Positions 22,727-31,783 are shown, numbered from the stretch's first letter. The stretch is DNA of 64,000 bases from JAGNLA01 sp964639885 (GCA_964639885.1 CAZXEH010000001.1:124001-188000), one strand, 5' to 3'. Notes: generated by a model from the letters alone, not told the origin. Translations and numbers: made by a program.

Positions 22727-23568
22727 AACGATTTATTGGCACGGTTTTTGACAAATCCAGGACAGATGGTCTGGTTAAAATCACTTTGCTGTGTGTGCTT
22801 TGGTGGATTGCACAAACCATTGCCTCGGTTCTGGTTCTGAGGATTGTTGGAATCTTCACTCATTCAGGTTCCGAAACCTGGGCTGCAATAGACAGGCTCT
22901 CACCGGTGCCACATTTCCTTACCTCGCTTTCGACTGTAGTCGTGTCTTCCTGTAAAGGAATGTCTGAAATCGTAGCCCCGCTCTCGGTTGCCCTTGTTCA
23001 GTTCGGCGTTTTTGTTCTGTTTACCTGGCTTGTCGTCAGGGAAGTGACAAAAATGTTTGCACCAGAGAGAAAAATAACGTTTGGCAGTCACATCAAAATG
23101 GCTCTGATGCTGGTTCCGATTTATCTTTCGATCTCGCTCCTTGCAAGGTTCATTCAGATTCCACCTGAGAATTTGAATGTCGGACTAAACGTAAAGCTCA
23201 TGTTGACACAGTTTCTGCCTGATTTTGTTTCGCTTGCCATGATGTCAGCCTTCTTAAACTCGTTCCTGTTTGGACAGTCTGGCTTTTCAATCTTGAAATC
23301 GATTGTTTTATCGCTCCAGAGCACATCTAAGGATTTTCTGCTTGTTCTGGTTATGGTGTTTTCGATTGCAGCTTTTGCTTGCGTAACTTGTGGAGCCTTG
23401 TTCTCGTCAGATGTAGTTTTGAATGGGCTTTACGAGCCATTCAGGTACGCAATTTCAGCATTGTGCTGGGCGTCTACGGGCTTGATTTGGATTTACTCCG
23501 GATTGGCATATCATCAGTATGTTGAGTCGGAAAGGCTTGAACCCTTGCCGGCTTCGAAAGGAGCTTAA
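22723..23568 (+). CDS. Multi-pass membrane protein of unknown function (cluster member 1)
   Basis: I do not recognise the family. The 281-residue protein has a short basic N-terminus, then about six hydrophobic helices (near residues 18-40, 82-110, 122-140, 158-183, 202-226 and 236-258) and a short charged tail. The true start is the ATG overlapping the gpmI stop; longer versions reach into gpmI. Size, helix number and layout resemble the six other membrane genes downstream to 29925, so I treat it as the first of a cluster. No enzymatic motif is visible. Confidence 0.75.
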   Translation: MKRFIGTVFDKSRTDGLVKITLLCVLWWIAQTIASVLVLRIVGIFTHSGSETWAAIDRLSPVPHFLTSLSTVVVSSCKGMSEIVAPLSVALVQFGVFVLFTWLVVREVTKMFAPERKITFGSHIKMALMLVPIYLSISLLARFIQIPPENLNVGLNVKLMLTQFLPDFVSLAMMSAFLNSFLFGQSGFSILKSIVLSLQSTSKDFLLVLVMVFSIAAFACVTCGALFSSDVVLNGLYEPFRYAISALCWASTGLIWIYSGLAYHQYVESERLEPLPASKGA

Positions 23569-23570
23569 TA

Positions 23571-24458
23571 ATGGACAGCTTTCTCAAACAGCTTCTGAAA
23601 AGAATCCCTCGTCATGGTGAAGGGCTGCTTGGCGTCGGAGGCGGGCATGCCTCAGCCGTTTACGTTGCAGTGCTGGTTTCCGAGTTCATCTCCGGTCTTT
23701 TGAAAAACCAAATGGCTTCCTTGAACAAGTCGGTCTATTCGTTTGTGACCACCCTTGATTTCAATGGCCTCATTTATGTCGGCATCTTCCTTGTGATCTG
23801 GATTTTCCTCGGTGCAATCGCTTTCGCAGGCTCAACCCGATACCTCATGGGCTGTGTTGATCCCGAGCATATCGCCCAGAGAACGTTCTCAATCGGCATC
23901 AGGCTTTATACAAAAAAAATGCTTGCCTACACAACTTTTCTTGCAATCGTTTTCTTTGCAACGCTTGGTCTAGCTTCGGTCATCTTTATGACTGCCGGCA
24001 TGCTTGGCTTTGGTTATGCCTACATCCTTCCGTGTTTGCTTCTTCTGGCTTGCATCTTCATCATGTTCATGTCAAAAATTGCATACACGCCAATGTTTAT
24101 GATACAGGGAAAGTCATTGTTTGCCGCCATCGCCAAGTCATGGAAAGCATCCAGCAAACGCTTCTGGCTGATCAACCTGACAAGGCTGATCCTCATCTCG
24201 TTCGTCATGCTTCCAGTCATTTTCAAGTACCTGCTCAATGTGGCCATTTACCTTCCGTCAATCGACATCTGGCCTTATGCAGCCCTGATCGTGGTTGGAT
24301 TTGAAGAGATTTTTGTCGCAATCGGGTTCCAGGAGTATGAGCTTGAGCATCGTGAACCAATAGTCTCGAAATCATTTGCCCAGAAGGATCTTCAGCAGCT
24401 TGAGACCTACACCCGTGCCGATGGATACGAAGATCCTCAGGGAAGCATGGAGTTCTAG
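23571..24458 (+). CDS. Multi-pass membrane protein of unknown function (cluster member 2)
   Basis: A 295-residue protein with about six membrane helices, separated from member 1 by 2 bp and preceded by an AAAGGAG site. A mid-protein amphipathic segment, SLFAAIAKSWKASSKRFWLIN, lies just before the fifth helix; similar basic pre-helix segments occur at the same place in other cluster members (for example NALTKSVKVRWPVF at 26404). The tail of about 45 residues is polar. The stop overlaps by 4 bases the stop of the convergent hydrolase gene. Confidence 0.75.
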   Translation: MDSFLKQLLKRIPRHGEGLLGVGGGHASAVYVAVLVSEFISGLLKNQMASLNKSVYSFVTTLDFNGLIYVGIFLVIWIFLGAIAFAGSTRYLMGCVDPEHIAQRTFSIGIRLYTKKMLAYTTFLAIVFFATLGLASVIFMTAGMLGFGYAYILPCLLLLACIFIMFMSKIAYTPMFMIQGKSLFAAIAKSWKASSKRFWLINLTRLILISFVMLPVIFKYLLNVAIYLPSIDIWPYAALIVVGFEEIFVAIGFQEYELEHREPIVSKSFAQKDLQQLETYTRADGYEDPQGSMEF

Positions 24459-25189
24459 GACTTTATAAATTCCCTTACAACACTGGAAACATCCGGCCAT
24501 GCGTGATCACAGACGTGGTGGCCGGTTTTTTCATTTATAAGGGTTTTGGCGTTGTAGAGTTTTCCAAGTTTTTCAACAATTTCGGGAGTGGCAATTTTGT
24601 CGTACCTGCCGCCTATCAGAAGCGTTTTGCATCTTGGTCTGGAATCGTATGAATTGAAGCCTCTCAGGGCGAGCAGTGTCTTTATCAGCTCAGACTTCCT
24701 GTATTTCGACATCATCTGAAACGCTGGTTCAATGAGTTCTGGTTTGCGTCTGTGCATTCTTTCTGCTCTTTGGCGTGAAACTTTTGAAAAGGGGAGCATC
24801 ATGAGGGAAATCCCTTCGATGAGCCTTGAAAAAATCAGGCGTGACGCAGGAGAGACAAGGATAAGTCCAGAGAGCTCTGAGATTTGCTCAACACCCAGTG
24901 CTGTGGCTGACCCCAAAGATTCGCCAATTACAACTGGTTTTGTGATGCCAAGGGTCGTAAATACCGAGACGATTGTTTTGGCGTACGATTTTATGTTTGG
25001 TCTCGTTTTACAATTTGAAAGATTTGAGTACGGCGGGTCGATGATCCAGACTCTGCCGATATCTTTAAGCTCAAGCCATCTTTTCATCCACCCTGAGTTT
25101 GTCCAGAATCCTGGCAGAACAACAATATCTTTGCCTGAACCTTCACAAAGGTAGTGGATTTGGCCACAATCGACAGAAACTGATGGCAA
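24455..25189 (-). CDS. Alpha/beta-fold hydrolase
   Basis: About 244 residues with the alpha/beta-hydrolase order: oxyanion strand DIVVLPGFWTNSGWMKRW, nucleophile elbow VIGESLGSATALG with the serine in GESLG, and the late segment LLIGGRYDKIATPEIVEKLG followed by EKTGHHVCDHAWPD, which supplies the acid and histidine. Substrate is unknown. The open frame continues upstream through the tRNA-Leu gene, so the start must be internal. The TTG at 25189 has GGAG 7 bases upstream and directly follows the tRNA 3' end, so the gene may be co-transcribed with the tRNA. Confidence 0.82.
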   Translation of the reverse strand: MPSVSVDCGQIHYLCEGSGKDIVVLPGFWTNSGWMKRWLELKDIGRVWIIDPPYSNLSNCKTRPNIKSYAKTIVSVFTTLGITKPVVIGESLGSATALGVEQISELSGLILVSPASRLIFSRLIEGISLMMLPFSKVSRQRAERMHRRKPELIEPAFQMMSKYRKSELIKTLLALRGFNSYDSRPRCKTLLIGGRYDKIATPEIVEKLGKLYNAKTLINEKTGHHVCDHAWPDVSSVVREFIKS

Positions 25190-25210
25190 TTGAAAACTCC
25201 TGAATTTTTC

Positions 25211-25297
25211 TGGTGCCGGAGGTCGGACTTGAACCGACACGTTGTCGCCAACGCGAGATTTTAAGTCTCGTGCGTCTACCGGTTTCGCCACTCCGGC
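25211..25297 (-). tRNA. tRNA-Leu (anticodon UAA)
   Basis: Acceptor stem GCCGGAG/CTCCGGC, D-arm GTGGCGAAACCGGTAGACGC, anticodon stem-loop CGAGA-CTTAAAA-TCTCG (anticodon TAA), a long variable arm CGTTGGCGACAACG typical of leucine tRNAs, and T-arm GTCGGTTCAAGTCCGAC. The 3' CCA is encoded (25213-25211). Confidence 0.97.
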
Positions 25298-25413
25298 ACT
25301 TGTTCAAGAGTTTCCTATATTATTTTGGAAATTTCAATTAATGGCAAAACAAAATGACAAATTATTATCAACTTGTCATATCAAAATTAAGATAGTTAAG
25401 AGCTGGTTACGCA

Positions 25414-25441
25414 TTGACGAAAAGGTTAAAGAAAGTATAAT
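25414..25441 (+). promoter_or_regulatory. Promoter of membrane cluster member 3, leaderless
   Basis: TTGACG (25414-25419), 16-bp spacer, TATAAT (25436-25441), 7 bases, ATG at 25449, with no ribosome site. Confidence 0.78.
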
Positions 25442-25448
25442 TGTCACT

Positions 25449-26309
25449 ATGAATACAAAAATACAAGAAGGTATTGATCTTATTGCTAAAATGTTCACCA
25501 AGAGGATTGGTGAGGTCGGTGTTTATGCAGGCGTTGATCTGGTTCTGACGATAATCGCGTCACTGCCAATGATCATCATTGGTGGAGTGTCCATCCTTTC
25601 AATCGGTGCTGGAAGTAGTTTCAATTTCACCGGTGGAGGACTCATCTCTCCTGAAATGTTCTCGCAGGGATTCGACCTGAGTGCGCTGGGTGGTTTGATT
25701 GGATTTATTCTCCCGCTGCTTATCGGTGGTTTGATAACCCTTCTTCTGATGGTTTTGGTAGTTCAGCCAATACTTACAATTGTCAGAATGACATTCATCA
25801 CCTCAACATCCAGCGATTTGACTGAAAATATCAATCAGGCTGTCAAAAATGTTTCATCAAAGTTTGTCAGAATGATGCTGTTGTTTGTCTACTTCTGCGT
25901 GATCTATCTGGTCATCGGCATTGTGATGTTGATTGTCCTTTTCATTCTTGGACTGCTTGTGAAGTTGCTTGGAATCTTTGGCGTTATAATCATGTGGCTT
26001 GTTCTGATCGCTGTTGGAGTTGCTCTTGCATACTTCCTTATTCCGGTCACTCTGCTTGCACCAATTGACGCCTATATGACTGAAAAGCCACTCATGTCAT
26101 GCATCATGGATGCTTTCAATGCCACGAAGCTGAGACTTCCGCTTCTTCTGGTCATGATCGTCTTTGGTATCATCGGTGGAATAATCGGTGGAATCTTTGG
26201 TTGGATTCCAATTCCTTTCCTCGCAGGCATAATTGCAGCTGCAATCACATTCTGCCAGAATTGTGTTGTTTTCCCGTTCTACAAGGAATACGCAGGCATC
26301 ACCGCCTGA
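25449..26309 (+). CDS. Multi-pass membrane protein of unknown function (cluster member 3)
   Basis: A 286-residue protein with six or more helices, glycine-rich in the membrane parts. The frame is open upstream into the tRNA but the ATG at 25449 is placed exactly for leaderless translation. It is a clear paralogue of the next gene: the starts share KIQ-x-G-x-DL-x2-K-x-F-x-KR-x3-VG-x-Y, the late loops share PIDA-x-M-x3-P, and the ends share a PFYKEY/PYYEEY motif. Its own terminator follows, so it is a single-gene unit. Function unknown. Confidence 0.8.
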   Translation: MNTKIQEGIDLIAKMFTKRIGEVGVYAGVDLVLTIIASLPMIIIGGVSILSIGAGSSFNFTGGGLISPEMFSQGFDLSALGGLIGFILPLLIGGLITLLLMVLVVQPILTIVRMTFITSTSSDLTENINQAVKNVSSKFVRMMLLFVYFCVIYLVIGIVMLIVLFILGLLVKLLGIFGVIIMWLVLIAVGVALAYFLIPVTLLAPIDAYMTEKPLMSCIMDAFNATKLRLPLLLVMIVFGIIGGIIGGIFGWIPIPFLAGIIAAAITFCQNCVVFPFYKEYAGITA

Positions 26310-26333
26310 TTTTTCCAAAAATTGCGACCCCGA

Positions 26334-26363
26334 AACGCCCCGAGAAATCGGGGCGTTTTTTTC
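26334..26363 (+). terminator. Intrinsic terminator after cluster member 3
   Basis: The stem AACGCCCCGA/TCGGGGCGTT encloses a GAAA tetraloop and is followed by a run of T. Confidence 0.93.
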
Positions 26364-26369
26364 TTGGAA

Positions 26370-26397
26370 TTGAAATTTCTGGCAAAGACAATATATT
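26370..26397 (+). promoter_or_regulatory. Promoter of membrane cluster member 4, leaderless
   Basis: TTGAAA (26370-26375), 16-bp spacer, TATATT (26392-26397), 6 bases, ATG at 26404. It begins 7 bp after the preceding terminator. Confidence 0.75.
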
Positions 26398-26403
26398 TGT
26401 CGC

Positions 26404-27327
26404 ATGGGAAATAAAATTCAGGCTGGTTTTGATCTGGCCTCCAAGGTTTTTGGCAAGCGTCTGGCCGATGTCGGAATGTACTTCATTCTTGACATTCTTT
26501 CAACGGTTGCGGTTGCGCTGCCCCTGATCGGTTACTTCGGGGTTCAGATTCTTATGAATTCATCGCAACTTTCAAGTCTCAATGGAATGAATTCTGGACT
26601 GGGATCGGATTTGTCGAGCAAGTTGATCAATCCGTCGGTTATCGGATCAATGCTGGGAATCGTTTTTCTTGTTCTGGTGATCGCAGTTATCGTTCAGTCA
26701 TTTGTTCAGGGAGTCGGCATCTCGATTGCCAAGCACGCCAATGAGGATTCGACCGAAGGATTTGGTTCGACCATTGCCCTGGCATATTCAAAGTGGGGAA
26801 GGCTCATGGGGCTGATGGCGCTTTCGATCCTTCTGGTTATTGCCATGGTTTTTGGGTTCATTATTGCCGTTTCCATCCTGGCGTTGCTTTTTGCTGGGGC
26901 AGGCAATGCCGGAGCAATTCTGGGCATAGCACTGATAATTCCTCTGATTATCGTTTTCTGTTATTTTATTTTTCCATTGTTTTACATTGGGCCGATTGAC
27001 GCATTGATGAGTGACAGGCCGGTTTCTGAGATTATCGGTAATGCCTTGACAAAATCGGTCAAAGTCAGATGGCCGGTTTTTATCCTGGTTTTGTGCATTG
27101 CTGCAGTCCAGTTTTTTCTAAATCTGCTGTTGGGTCTGGCAAGAGTCCCATTCCTGTCAAATATTCTCTTGATCCCCGTGGCAATCATAGCCTGGTGCAT
27201 CCTGCTGCCGTATTATGAGGAATATTCGAAGGATTGCATTCCAAAACCGATCATGCTTCAGATTTCAGACGACCAGGAAACCAAACCTGAAACCACGGAA
27301 AACAACGATATCAACCCGAACTTGTAA
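26404..27327 (+). CDS. Multi-pass membrane protein of unknown function (cluster member 4)
   Basis: A 307-residue paralogue of member 3, as judged by shared N-terminal, loop and C-terminal motifs (KIQAGFDLASKVFGKR, GPIDALMSDRP, LPYYEEYSKD). About six helices, plus a polar C-terminal tail of roughly 35 residues that member 3 lacks. It is followed after 18 bp by member 5, with which it is likely co-transcribed. No ribosome binding site precedes the start. Confidence 0.8.
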   Translation: MGNKIQAGFDLASKVFGKRLADVGMYFILDILSTVAVALPLIGYFGVQILMNSSQLSSLNGMNSGLGSDLSSKLINPSVIGSMLGIVFLVLVIAVIVQSFVQGVGISIAKHANEDSTEGFGSTIALAYSKWGRLMGLMALSILLVIAMVFGFIIAVSILALLFAGAGNAGAILGIALIIPLIIVFCYFIFPLFYIGPIDALMSDRPVSEIIGNALTKSVKVRWPVFILVLCIAAVQFFLNLLLGLARVPFLSNILLIPVAIIAWCILLPYYEEYSKDCIPKPIMLQISDDQETKPETTENNDINPNL

Positions 27328-27345
27328 GCTCTTTGCGGAGGATAA

Positions 27346-28221
27346 ATGAAGAAGGCATTCAACTCACTCGGTGCACTGTTTTCAAAAGACCCTGCAGGAT
27401 TCTACACGTTTGTTGTGTCGAACCTTGCCCTGCTGGTTCTGGTTTTTCTGCCTGTTTTGTTCACATCGTTTGGCAACGATCCATATGTTGGTGGTTTGTT
27501 CAGGAAAAGTCCAGACATTGATTCCCGATATGTCCTCAGCTTTTTTGGCCTCAGCATCTTCTTCTATTTCATGTACAGCATCTTCATCAAACCGATCCAG
27601 TGGGGTTTTTATATCGGTCTGGCCAACTCGGGCAATGCCAAAGAGGCCTGGACAAAAGCCACTGGCAATTATGGAAGAATGCTTGGTCTGACAGTCCTTC
27701 GCCTCGTTGCATATTTTGCAAGCTCCACAACCATTGGATTCATTTTTTACATAATCCTCATAATCCCGCTAGCCTTCCTTGCAATTGGCGGTGTGACCGG
27801 CATATCTGCATACTCGATCATTCTTGGGCTGATGATACTGGTTGTTTTTTGTGCAGTGGTTTATTTCATTGATGTAACAGTCATCCTGTGCTTGTTTGAC
27901 GCTGTCAACACGAAGGAAACGGTTGTTAACATCATCGAAAAAACCATCAAGCACGGGCAGGTGGCAAGATTTCCTATTTTCCTCATCTATACCGCAACAA
28001 AGCTGTTGCTGTGGGCGATGGTTGTCGTGGCCAGCATTTTCCTGTACAATTTCTTCTACATTCCTGTGCTTATAGCCACCCTAGCGTTTCTCTTCTTCCC
28101 GATCATTGTGGTCGGACTTTCACAGCCATTTTTCCTCGATTATCGCAAGGTTGTGGAAGGGTTAACAATCGCCACTTCGCAACCAGTCTCGCCAGTGGAT
28201 GTAACACCTCCGACACCATAA
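27346..28221 (+). CDS. Multi-pass membrane protein of unknown function (cluster member 5)
   Basis: A 291-residue protein with about six hydrophobic helices. A good GGAGG site precedes the ATG, consistent with a downstream position in an operon with member 4. The pattern of two N-terminal helices, a charged loop with NSGNAKEAWTKATGNYGRM before the third, and a basic IEKTIKHGQVARFPIF segment before the fifth matches the layout of its neighbours, although sequence identity is low. Family not recognised. Confidence 0.75.
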   Translation: MKKAFNSLGALFSKDPAGFYTFVVSNLALLVLVFLPVLFTSFGNDPYVGGLFRKSPDIDSRYVLSFFGLSIFFYFMYSIFIKPIQWGFYIGLANSGNAKEAWTKATGNYGRMLGLTVLRLVAYFASSTTIGFIFYIILIIPLAFLAIGGVTGISAYSIILGLMILVVFCAVVYFIDVTVILCLFDAVNTKETVVNIIEKTIKHGQVARFPIFLIYTATKLLLWAMVVVASIFLYNFFYIPVLIATLAFLFFPIIVVGLSQPFFLDYRKVVEGLTIATSQPVSPVDVTPPTP

Positions 28222-28235
28222 AAAGTCCGGTTTAT

Positions 28236-28263
28236 TTGATTTGAATCATGGTGGGGATATAAT
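28236..28263 (+). promoter_or_regulatory. Promoter of membrane cluster member 6, leaderless
   Basis: TTGATT (28236-28241), 16-bp spacer, perfect TATAAT (28258-28263), 8 bases, ATG at 28272. The same hexamer pair recurs at 47923-47950. Confidence 0.75.
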
Positions 28264-28271
28264 CCATCCCT

Positions 28272-29051
28272 ATGGAAGACATCATCAGGGGATGGAAAAA
28301 GCTTGTCCAAGCAGCCAGAAACAGACCGACCGCTTTTGTGTTGTTTGTGCTGGCTTCGCTTGCCGTTGCCTTCATTGCTAATCTTCCGGTTCTGATCCTC
28401 AACCACTCGTGGCTTGATGGTTCCGTTTTCATTAAGAGCTTCTACAACGCAGCGTCCTCAAATGTCAATTCCGGTGCAGATATGATTCAGGCTCTTCAAC
28501 TTGATCCTCTTGGGAGTGCAGGCTTGTGGGTGTTTTTCGGATCGTTTTGGAAATACCTGATTTTGATTCCGTTTCAAATCGTCTTTTTCCTCCCATTTCT
28601 GAGCGGGAAAGGCAAGTCAGTCTGGACGAGCCTGAAAAAGTTCCCTGCAGTGCTTGGAATTCAGATTTTCTCCGGTCTTGCAGTTGTTGTTCTGGCTGCA
28701 ATCGGAATTGCACTCACAATTGCCCTTTTTGCTGGTGCAGCTGCGCCTTTCTTCATGATCATTGTTATGATAGCCGTTCTTTTCCTGATTATAATACTGA
28801 TCCTTGCTCCATTTGGCTATGTTGTCGATGACATGCCGGTGGTCAAGTCGGTGACGAATTCTTTGAACCACTCGCTGAAGTTTGGATGGACAATCTTTCT
28901 TGTGCTGATAATTCCATCGATTGCTGGCTCCATGATTGACGGATGGCTTGGAAACATCGGTGTTGTTGGTGATCTGATCGCTTTGGCCTTCTTCCTGCCA
29001 CAGTACAGTGCCCTTCTGGCAGTCTACGAAAGGATGGCTGCAAATGTTTGA
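28272..29051 (+). CDS. Multi-pass membrane protein of unknown function (cluster member 6)
   Basis: A 259-residue protein, the shortest of the cluster, with about six helices and a run of hydrophobic residues between 135 and 185. A short basic region, NSLNHSLKFGWTIF, precedes the fifth helix, in keeping with the other members. It overlaps member 7 by 8 bases. It has its own promoter with the -10 box 8 bases before the ATG. Confidence 0.75.
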   Translation: MEDIIRGWKKLVQAARNRPTAFVLFVLASLAVAFIANLPVLILNHSWLDGSVFIKSFYNAASSNVNSGADMIQALQLDPLGSAGLWVFFGSFWKYLILIPFQIVFFLPFLSGKGKSVWTSLKKFPAVLGIQIFSGLAVVVLAAIGIALTIALFAGAAAPFFMIIVMIAVLFLIIILILAPFGYVVDDMPVVKSVTNSLNHSLKFGWTIFLVLIIPSIAGSMIDGWLGNIGVVGDLIALAFFLPQYSALLAVYERMAANV

Positions 29052-29925
29052 GATGATGTTGCAGACATACAGGACAGTTTTCAAACTCATAAAGCAAACC
29101 TGGGTCAAGATGCTTATTCTGTGGGTTATCATTACGGCTGCAGCCCTGGCCATAAACCTTCTGATCCCAAGACTTTCTGCACTCATCATTGGTCACGGGT
29201 TTGATCCGCTTCAGGCTCCGTCGTTCACCTGGTCACAGAGCCTTGCCAGATTGCTCAACGAAGGCACAACAGTTTTTAAAACAATCGGAATCGCCAGCTT
29301 CTTTTTCCAGGGACTCTACGGAGCATTTGAATTCATAGTCCATAACTCACTCCTGTCGCTTTTTGCCGGTTTCTACACGTTCTACGCCCTTGGAGCGCTC
29401 AGGGAGAATGACTTTGGACTGAGATCGATGGTCAAGGGGTTGAGGCCGTCAGCAAGGTACATGGTTGGAATGTGGTTCATCATCCTCATTCTTATTTTTG
29501 CCGGTGGAATCGGTTCCATTGAGCAGGCTTTCTACAACACCCAGCCAGGTGGTGATGCGATGTCAATGCTGGCTGCCTGGACGATTGTCGGTTCTGTGGC
29601 TGTTTTTGGTCTTTGTGTACTTTTCATCAGACTCTCGCTGCTTCCTTATGTCAGGTGCGTTTCAACAGAGAGATTCTCTGATTCAGTCAGGTTTACATTC
29701 CATCTCACCTCCGGCAGTTTCTGGGTGATCATTGTGGTCATGATACCGATTGTGCTGTGCTCCTATGCATTGTTTTACTATACCCGCTCGATTGAATATC
29801 TTGGAACCGTATGCCAGCAGATCGGCATCATCACGGTTGTGATATTCGAGGCGTCATTGTTCCACACACTCACTGAGAAAAAAGAACAGAAAAACACATC
29901 TGTTGCAACCGAACGACTCGGCTGA
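29044..29925 (+). CDS. Multi-pass membrane protein of unknown function (cluster member 7)
   Basis: A 293-residue protein with about six helices and a polar tail (EKKEQKNTSVATERLG). The basic pre-helix segment is FSDSVRFTFHLTSGSFWVII. Start codon is one of three ATGs (29044, 29053, 29056); the first has an AAAGGA site at about 9 bases. It is the last of the series and is followed directly by the histidine kinase promoter, which begins 2 bp after its stop codon. Confidence 0.75.
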   Translation: MFEMMLQTYRTVFKLIKQTWVKMLILWVIITAAALAINLLIPRLSALIIGHGFDPLQAPSFTWSQSLARLLNEGTTVFKTIGIASFFFQGLYGAFEFIVHNSLLSLFAGFYTFYALGALRENDFGLRSMVKGLRPSARYMVGMWFIILILIFAGGIGSIEQAFYNTQPGGDAMSMLAAWTIVGSVAVFGLCVLFIRLSLLPYVRCVSTERFSDSVRFTFHLTSGSFWVIIVVMIPIVLCSYALFYYTRSIEYLGTVCQQIGIITVVIFEASLFHTLTEKKEQKNTSVATERLG

Positions 29926-29926
29926 T

Positions 29927-29955
29927 TTGACACGGTGATGGCCAGTTCATAAAAT
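29927..29955 (+). promoter_or_regulatory. Promoter of the histidine kinase gene, near-leaderless
   Basis: TTGACA (29927-29932), 17-bp spacer, TAAAAT (29950-29955), 10 bases, ATG at 29966. The expected leader is 3-4 bases and has no ribosome site. Confidence 0.75.
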
Positions 29956-29965
29956 CAGTGAGTAC

Positions 29966-31720
29966 ATGAGTTTATGGACTAGACTTTTTTTGACATTCGT
30001 TCTCTGTCTCCTGATCACCCTGATTTTCCTTGGTGTCTACCTGACCATCAACCTCAGGCATTTCCAGCTTGAGGAGACATCGGCGTGGCTGACGATCCAG
30101 GCGAGGGTTCTGGAGCCAAAGATCAGATCGTATATGACAGTTGAACCGCCGAGGTTTTCCCTTACCAATCAGCTTGACGATGAACTTGGCGGATACAGCA
30201 GATTCATGGGCATAACCCTGCTTGATCCGTCTGGAAAACTGGTTTGGAGCACCATAACAAATGATACAGCCGACTGGTCTGACAAACCAGAAGTTGTTGC
30301 AGTCAGGGACAGACGGGAGAATGGCTCGGACACCAGAGATTTCCTTGAACATAATAATCTTTTCATCGCAATCCCGATTGTTTCTTACAGCTCAAGCGCA
30401 AAAATCATAGGAATCATTGATGTCAACTACTCACTGGTCAACGTCGAGGAACAGACCAGGCAGTCAGTGAGGTTCATTTTTGCAACATTCCTCATAGCAA
30501 TGCTTATCGGCGCCCTTTTCATATACAACGTCGTCCAGTTCCAGATTCAGCCGCTCCGCAACCTGATTCTTGTTGCGTCAGCAATCTCGGCTGGTGAATA
30601 TGAAAAGCAGTTTGAAGTTCATGGCTCAGATGAGGTTGGACAGCTTGCCAGAGCTCTACAGGTTATGGTGGCCAAACTGAAGTCCGCCCTTTCGATTGCT
30701 GCCAATGAGAGATCGACCCTGCAAGGTGTTTTCGAAGGCGTTGTTGACGGTTTGATTCTTGTCGATCCCCAGGGCAGGGTGCAGCTTGCCAATCTGGCTG
30801 CCTTGACGATGTTTGGTCTCAGTGACACAAGCATTGAGGGCAAACTGATTGAAGACACCGATTTTCCTCCTGACCTGACAGAGTTTCTCAAAACCACAAA
30901 AACAAACGCTGAGACCGAAATCAAGTTCAATAAGCCCCAAAGAAGGTTTGTCAGGGTTAGAGCCACTCCTGTCAATCAGGATGAATCGGTTCTGGGGTTG
31001 CTGGCAATCTGTGAAGATGTAACCAGGATGAGACTTCTTGAAGCCAACGAGAAAGAATTCACCCAGTACATCAGCCATGAGCTCAAGACTCCGCTTGCAT
31101 CGTTGTCTGCATCGGTTGAAACCCTCCAGACTTCGGCAAAAAACGATCCAAAGGCTCAGGTTCATTTCCTGAACAACATAAACGAGGATATTGTCAGACT
31201 GACAAAACTTGTCAACTCACTGCTCACTTACCAGAGGATTCAGGCAACGCCCGATGAGATGAACAGATTTGGTTCGGTGGAGCTGATACTGGAGATTCAC
31301 TCCAAGTTCCTGGCCTATGCGAACAAAAAGGGCATTCTGCTGGATCTTGATGTCCCTGATGATGAATACGACGTTATCGCTTCCAGAGACAGAATCATTC
31401 AGGTTCTCCTCAACCTTGTTGACAACGCCCTGAGATTCACCAAAAAGGGCGGAACGGTCTGTCTCAAGCTCCAGGCTGAGACTAAACGTGTAAAAATATC
31501 CGTCATCGATACCGGTGTTGGCATCCCGAAAGACTTTGTCGACAGAATGGGCGAAAGGTTCATCAAGATTCCAAGAAAGGATCACCAGTTCGACACAAAT
31601 GTCGGTCTCGGAGTCGCCATCTGCAAGGAAATCCTGAAACGTCACGGATCGACGCTGGAGATTGAGTCGGAAGAAGGCCAGGGAACCACTTTCAGCTTCC
31701 ATCTCAGACGAGCAAGCTGA
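29966..31720 (+). CDS. Membrane sensor histidine kinase (HAMP-PAS-HisKA-HATPase, PhoR/WalK-like)
   Basis: A 584-residue kinase. TM1 is at 7-29 and TM2 at 169-190, enclosing an extracytoplasmic sensor of about 140 residues. HAMP is at 190-243, PAS at 250-355, HisKA with H371 in YISHELKTPLASL, and the ATPase domain about 475-582 with NLVDNALRFT, DTGVGIPKDF and GLGVAICKEILKRHG. This architecture is typical of PhoR and WalK kinases that pair with OmpR-type regulators. None is adjacent; the orphan regulator at 7856 is of the right class. A separate strong promoter detaches it from the membrane protein genes upstream. Confidence 0.93.
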   Translation: MSLWTRLFLTFVLCLLITLIFLGVYLTINLRHFQLEETSAWLTIQARVLEPKIRSYMTVEPPRFSLTNQLDDELGGYSRFMGITLLDPSGKLVWSTITNDTADWSDKPEVVAVRDRRENGSDTRDFLEHNNLFIAIPIVSYSSSAKIIGIIDVNYSLVNVEEQTRQSVRFIFATFLIAMLIGALFIYNVVQFQIQPLRNLILVASAISAGEYEKQFEVHGSDEVGQLARALQVMVAKLKSALSIAANERSTLQGVFEGVVDGLILVDPQGRVQLANLAALTMFGLSDTSIEGKLIEDTDFPPDLTEFLKTTKTNAETEIKFNKPQRRFVRVRATPVNQDESVLGLLAICEDVTRMRLLEANEKEFTQYISHELKTPLASLSASVETLQTSAKNDPKAQVHFLNNINEDIVRLTKLVNSLLTYQRIQATPDEMNRFGSVELILEIHSKFLAYANKKGILLDLDVPDDEYDVIASRDRIIQVLLNLVDNALRFTKKGGTVCLKLQAETKRVKISVIDTGVGIPKDFVDRMGERFIKIPRKDHQFDTNVGLGVAICKEILKRHGSTLEIESEEGQGTTFSFHLRRAS

Positions 31721-31740
31721 TCGCTTAATCTTTTCATAAA

Positions 31741-31768
31741 TTGACTTCAATTGTCATGAATATAGAAT
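31741..31768 (+). promoter_or_regulatory. Promoter of the rpsB-hflX operon
   Basis: TTGACT (31741-31746), 16-bp spacer, TAGAAT (31763-31768). Transcription should start near 31775, giving a leader of about 73 bases that contains a structured element and a normal AAGGAG site for rpsB. Confidence 0.65.
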
Positions 31769-31783
31769 TTATTGGATTACGCA

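Noticed and set aside
25190..25291. N-terminal extension of the alpha/beta hydrolase into tRNA-Leu
   Set aside because: The frame happens to be open through the tRNA gene; the tRNA fold is complete and the hydrolase has a usable start downstream.
28617..29189. Minus-strand open frame of 190 codons rich in His, Asn and Lys
   Set aside because: It mirrors hydrophobic membrane-protein codons on the plus strand. No start signal and an unnatural composition.
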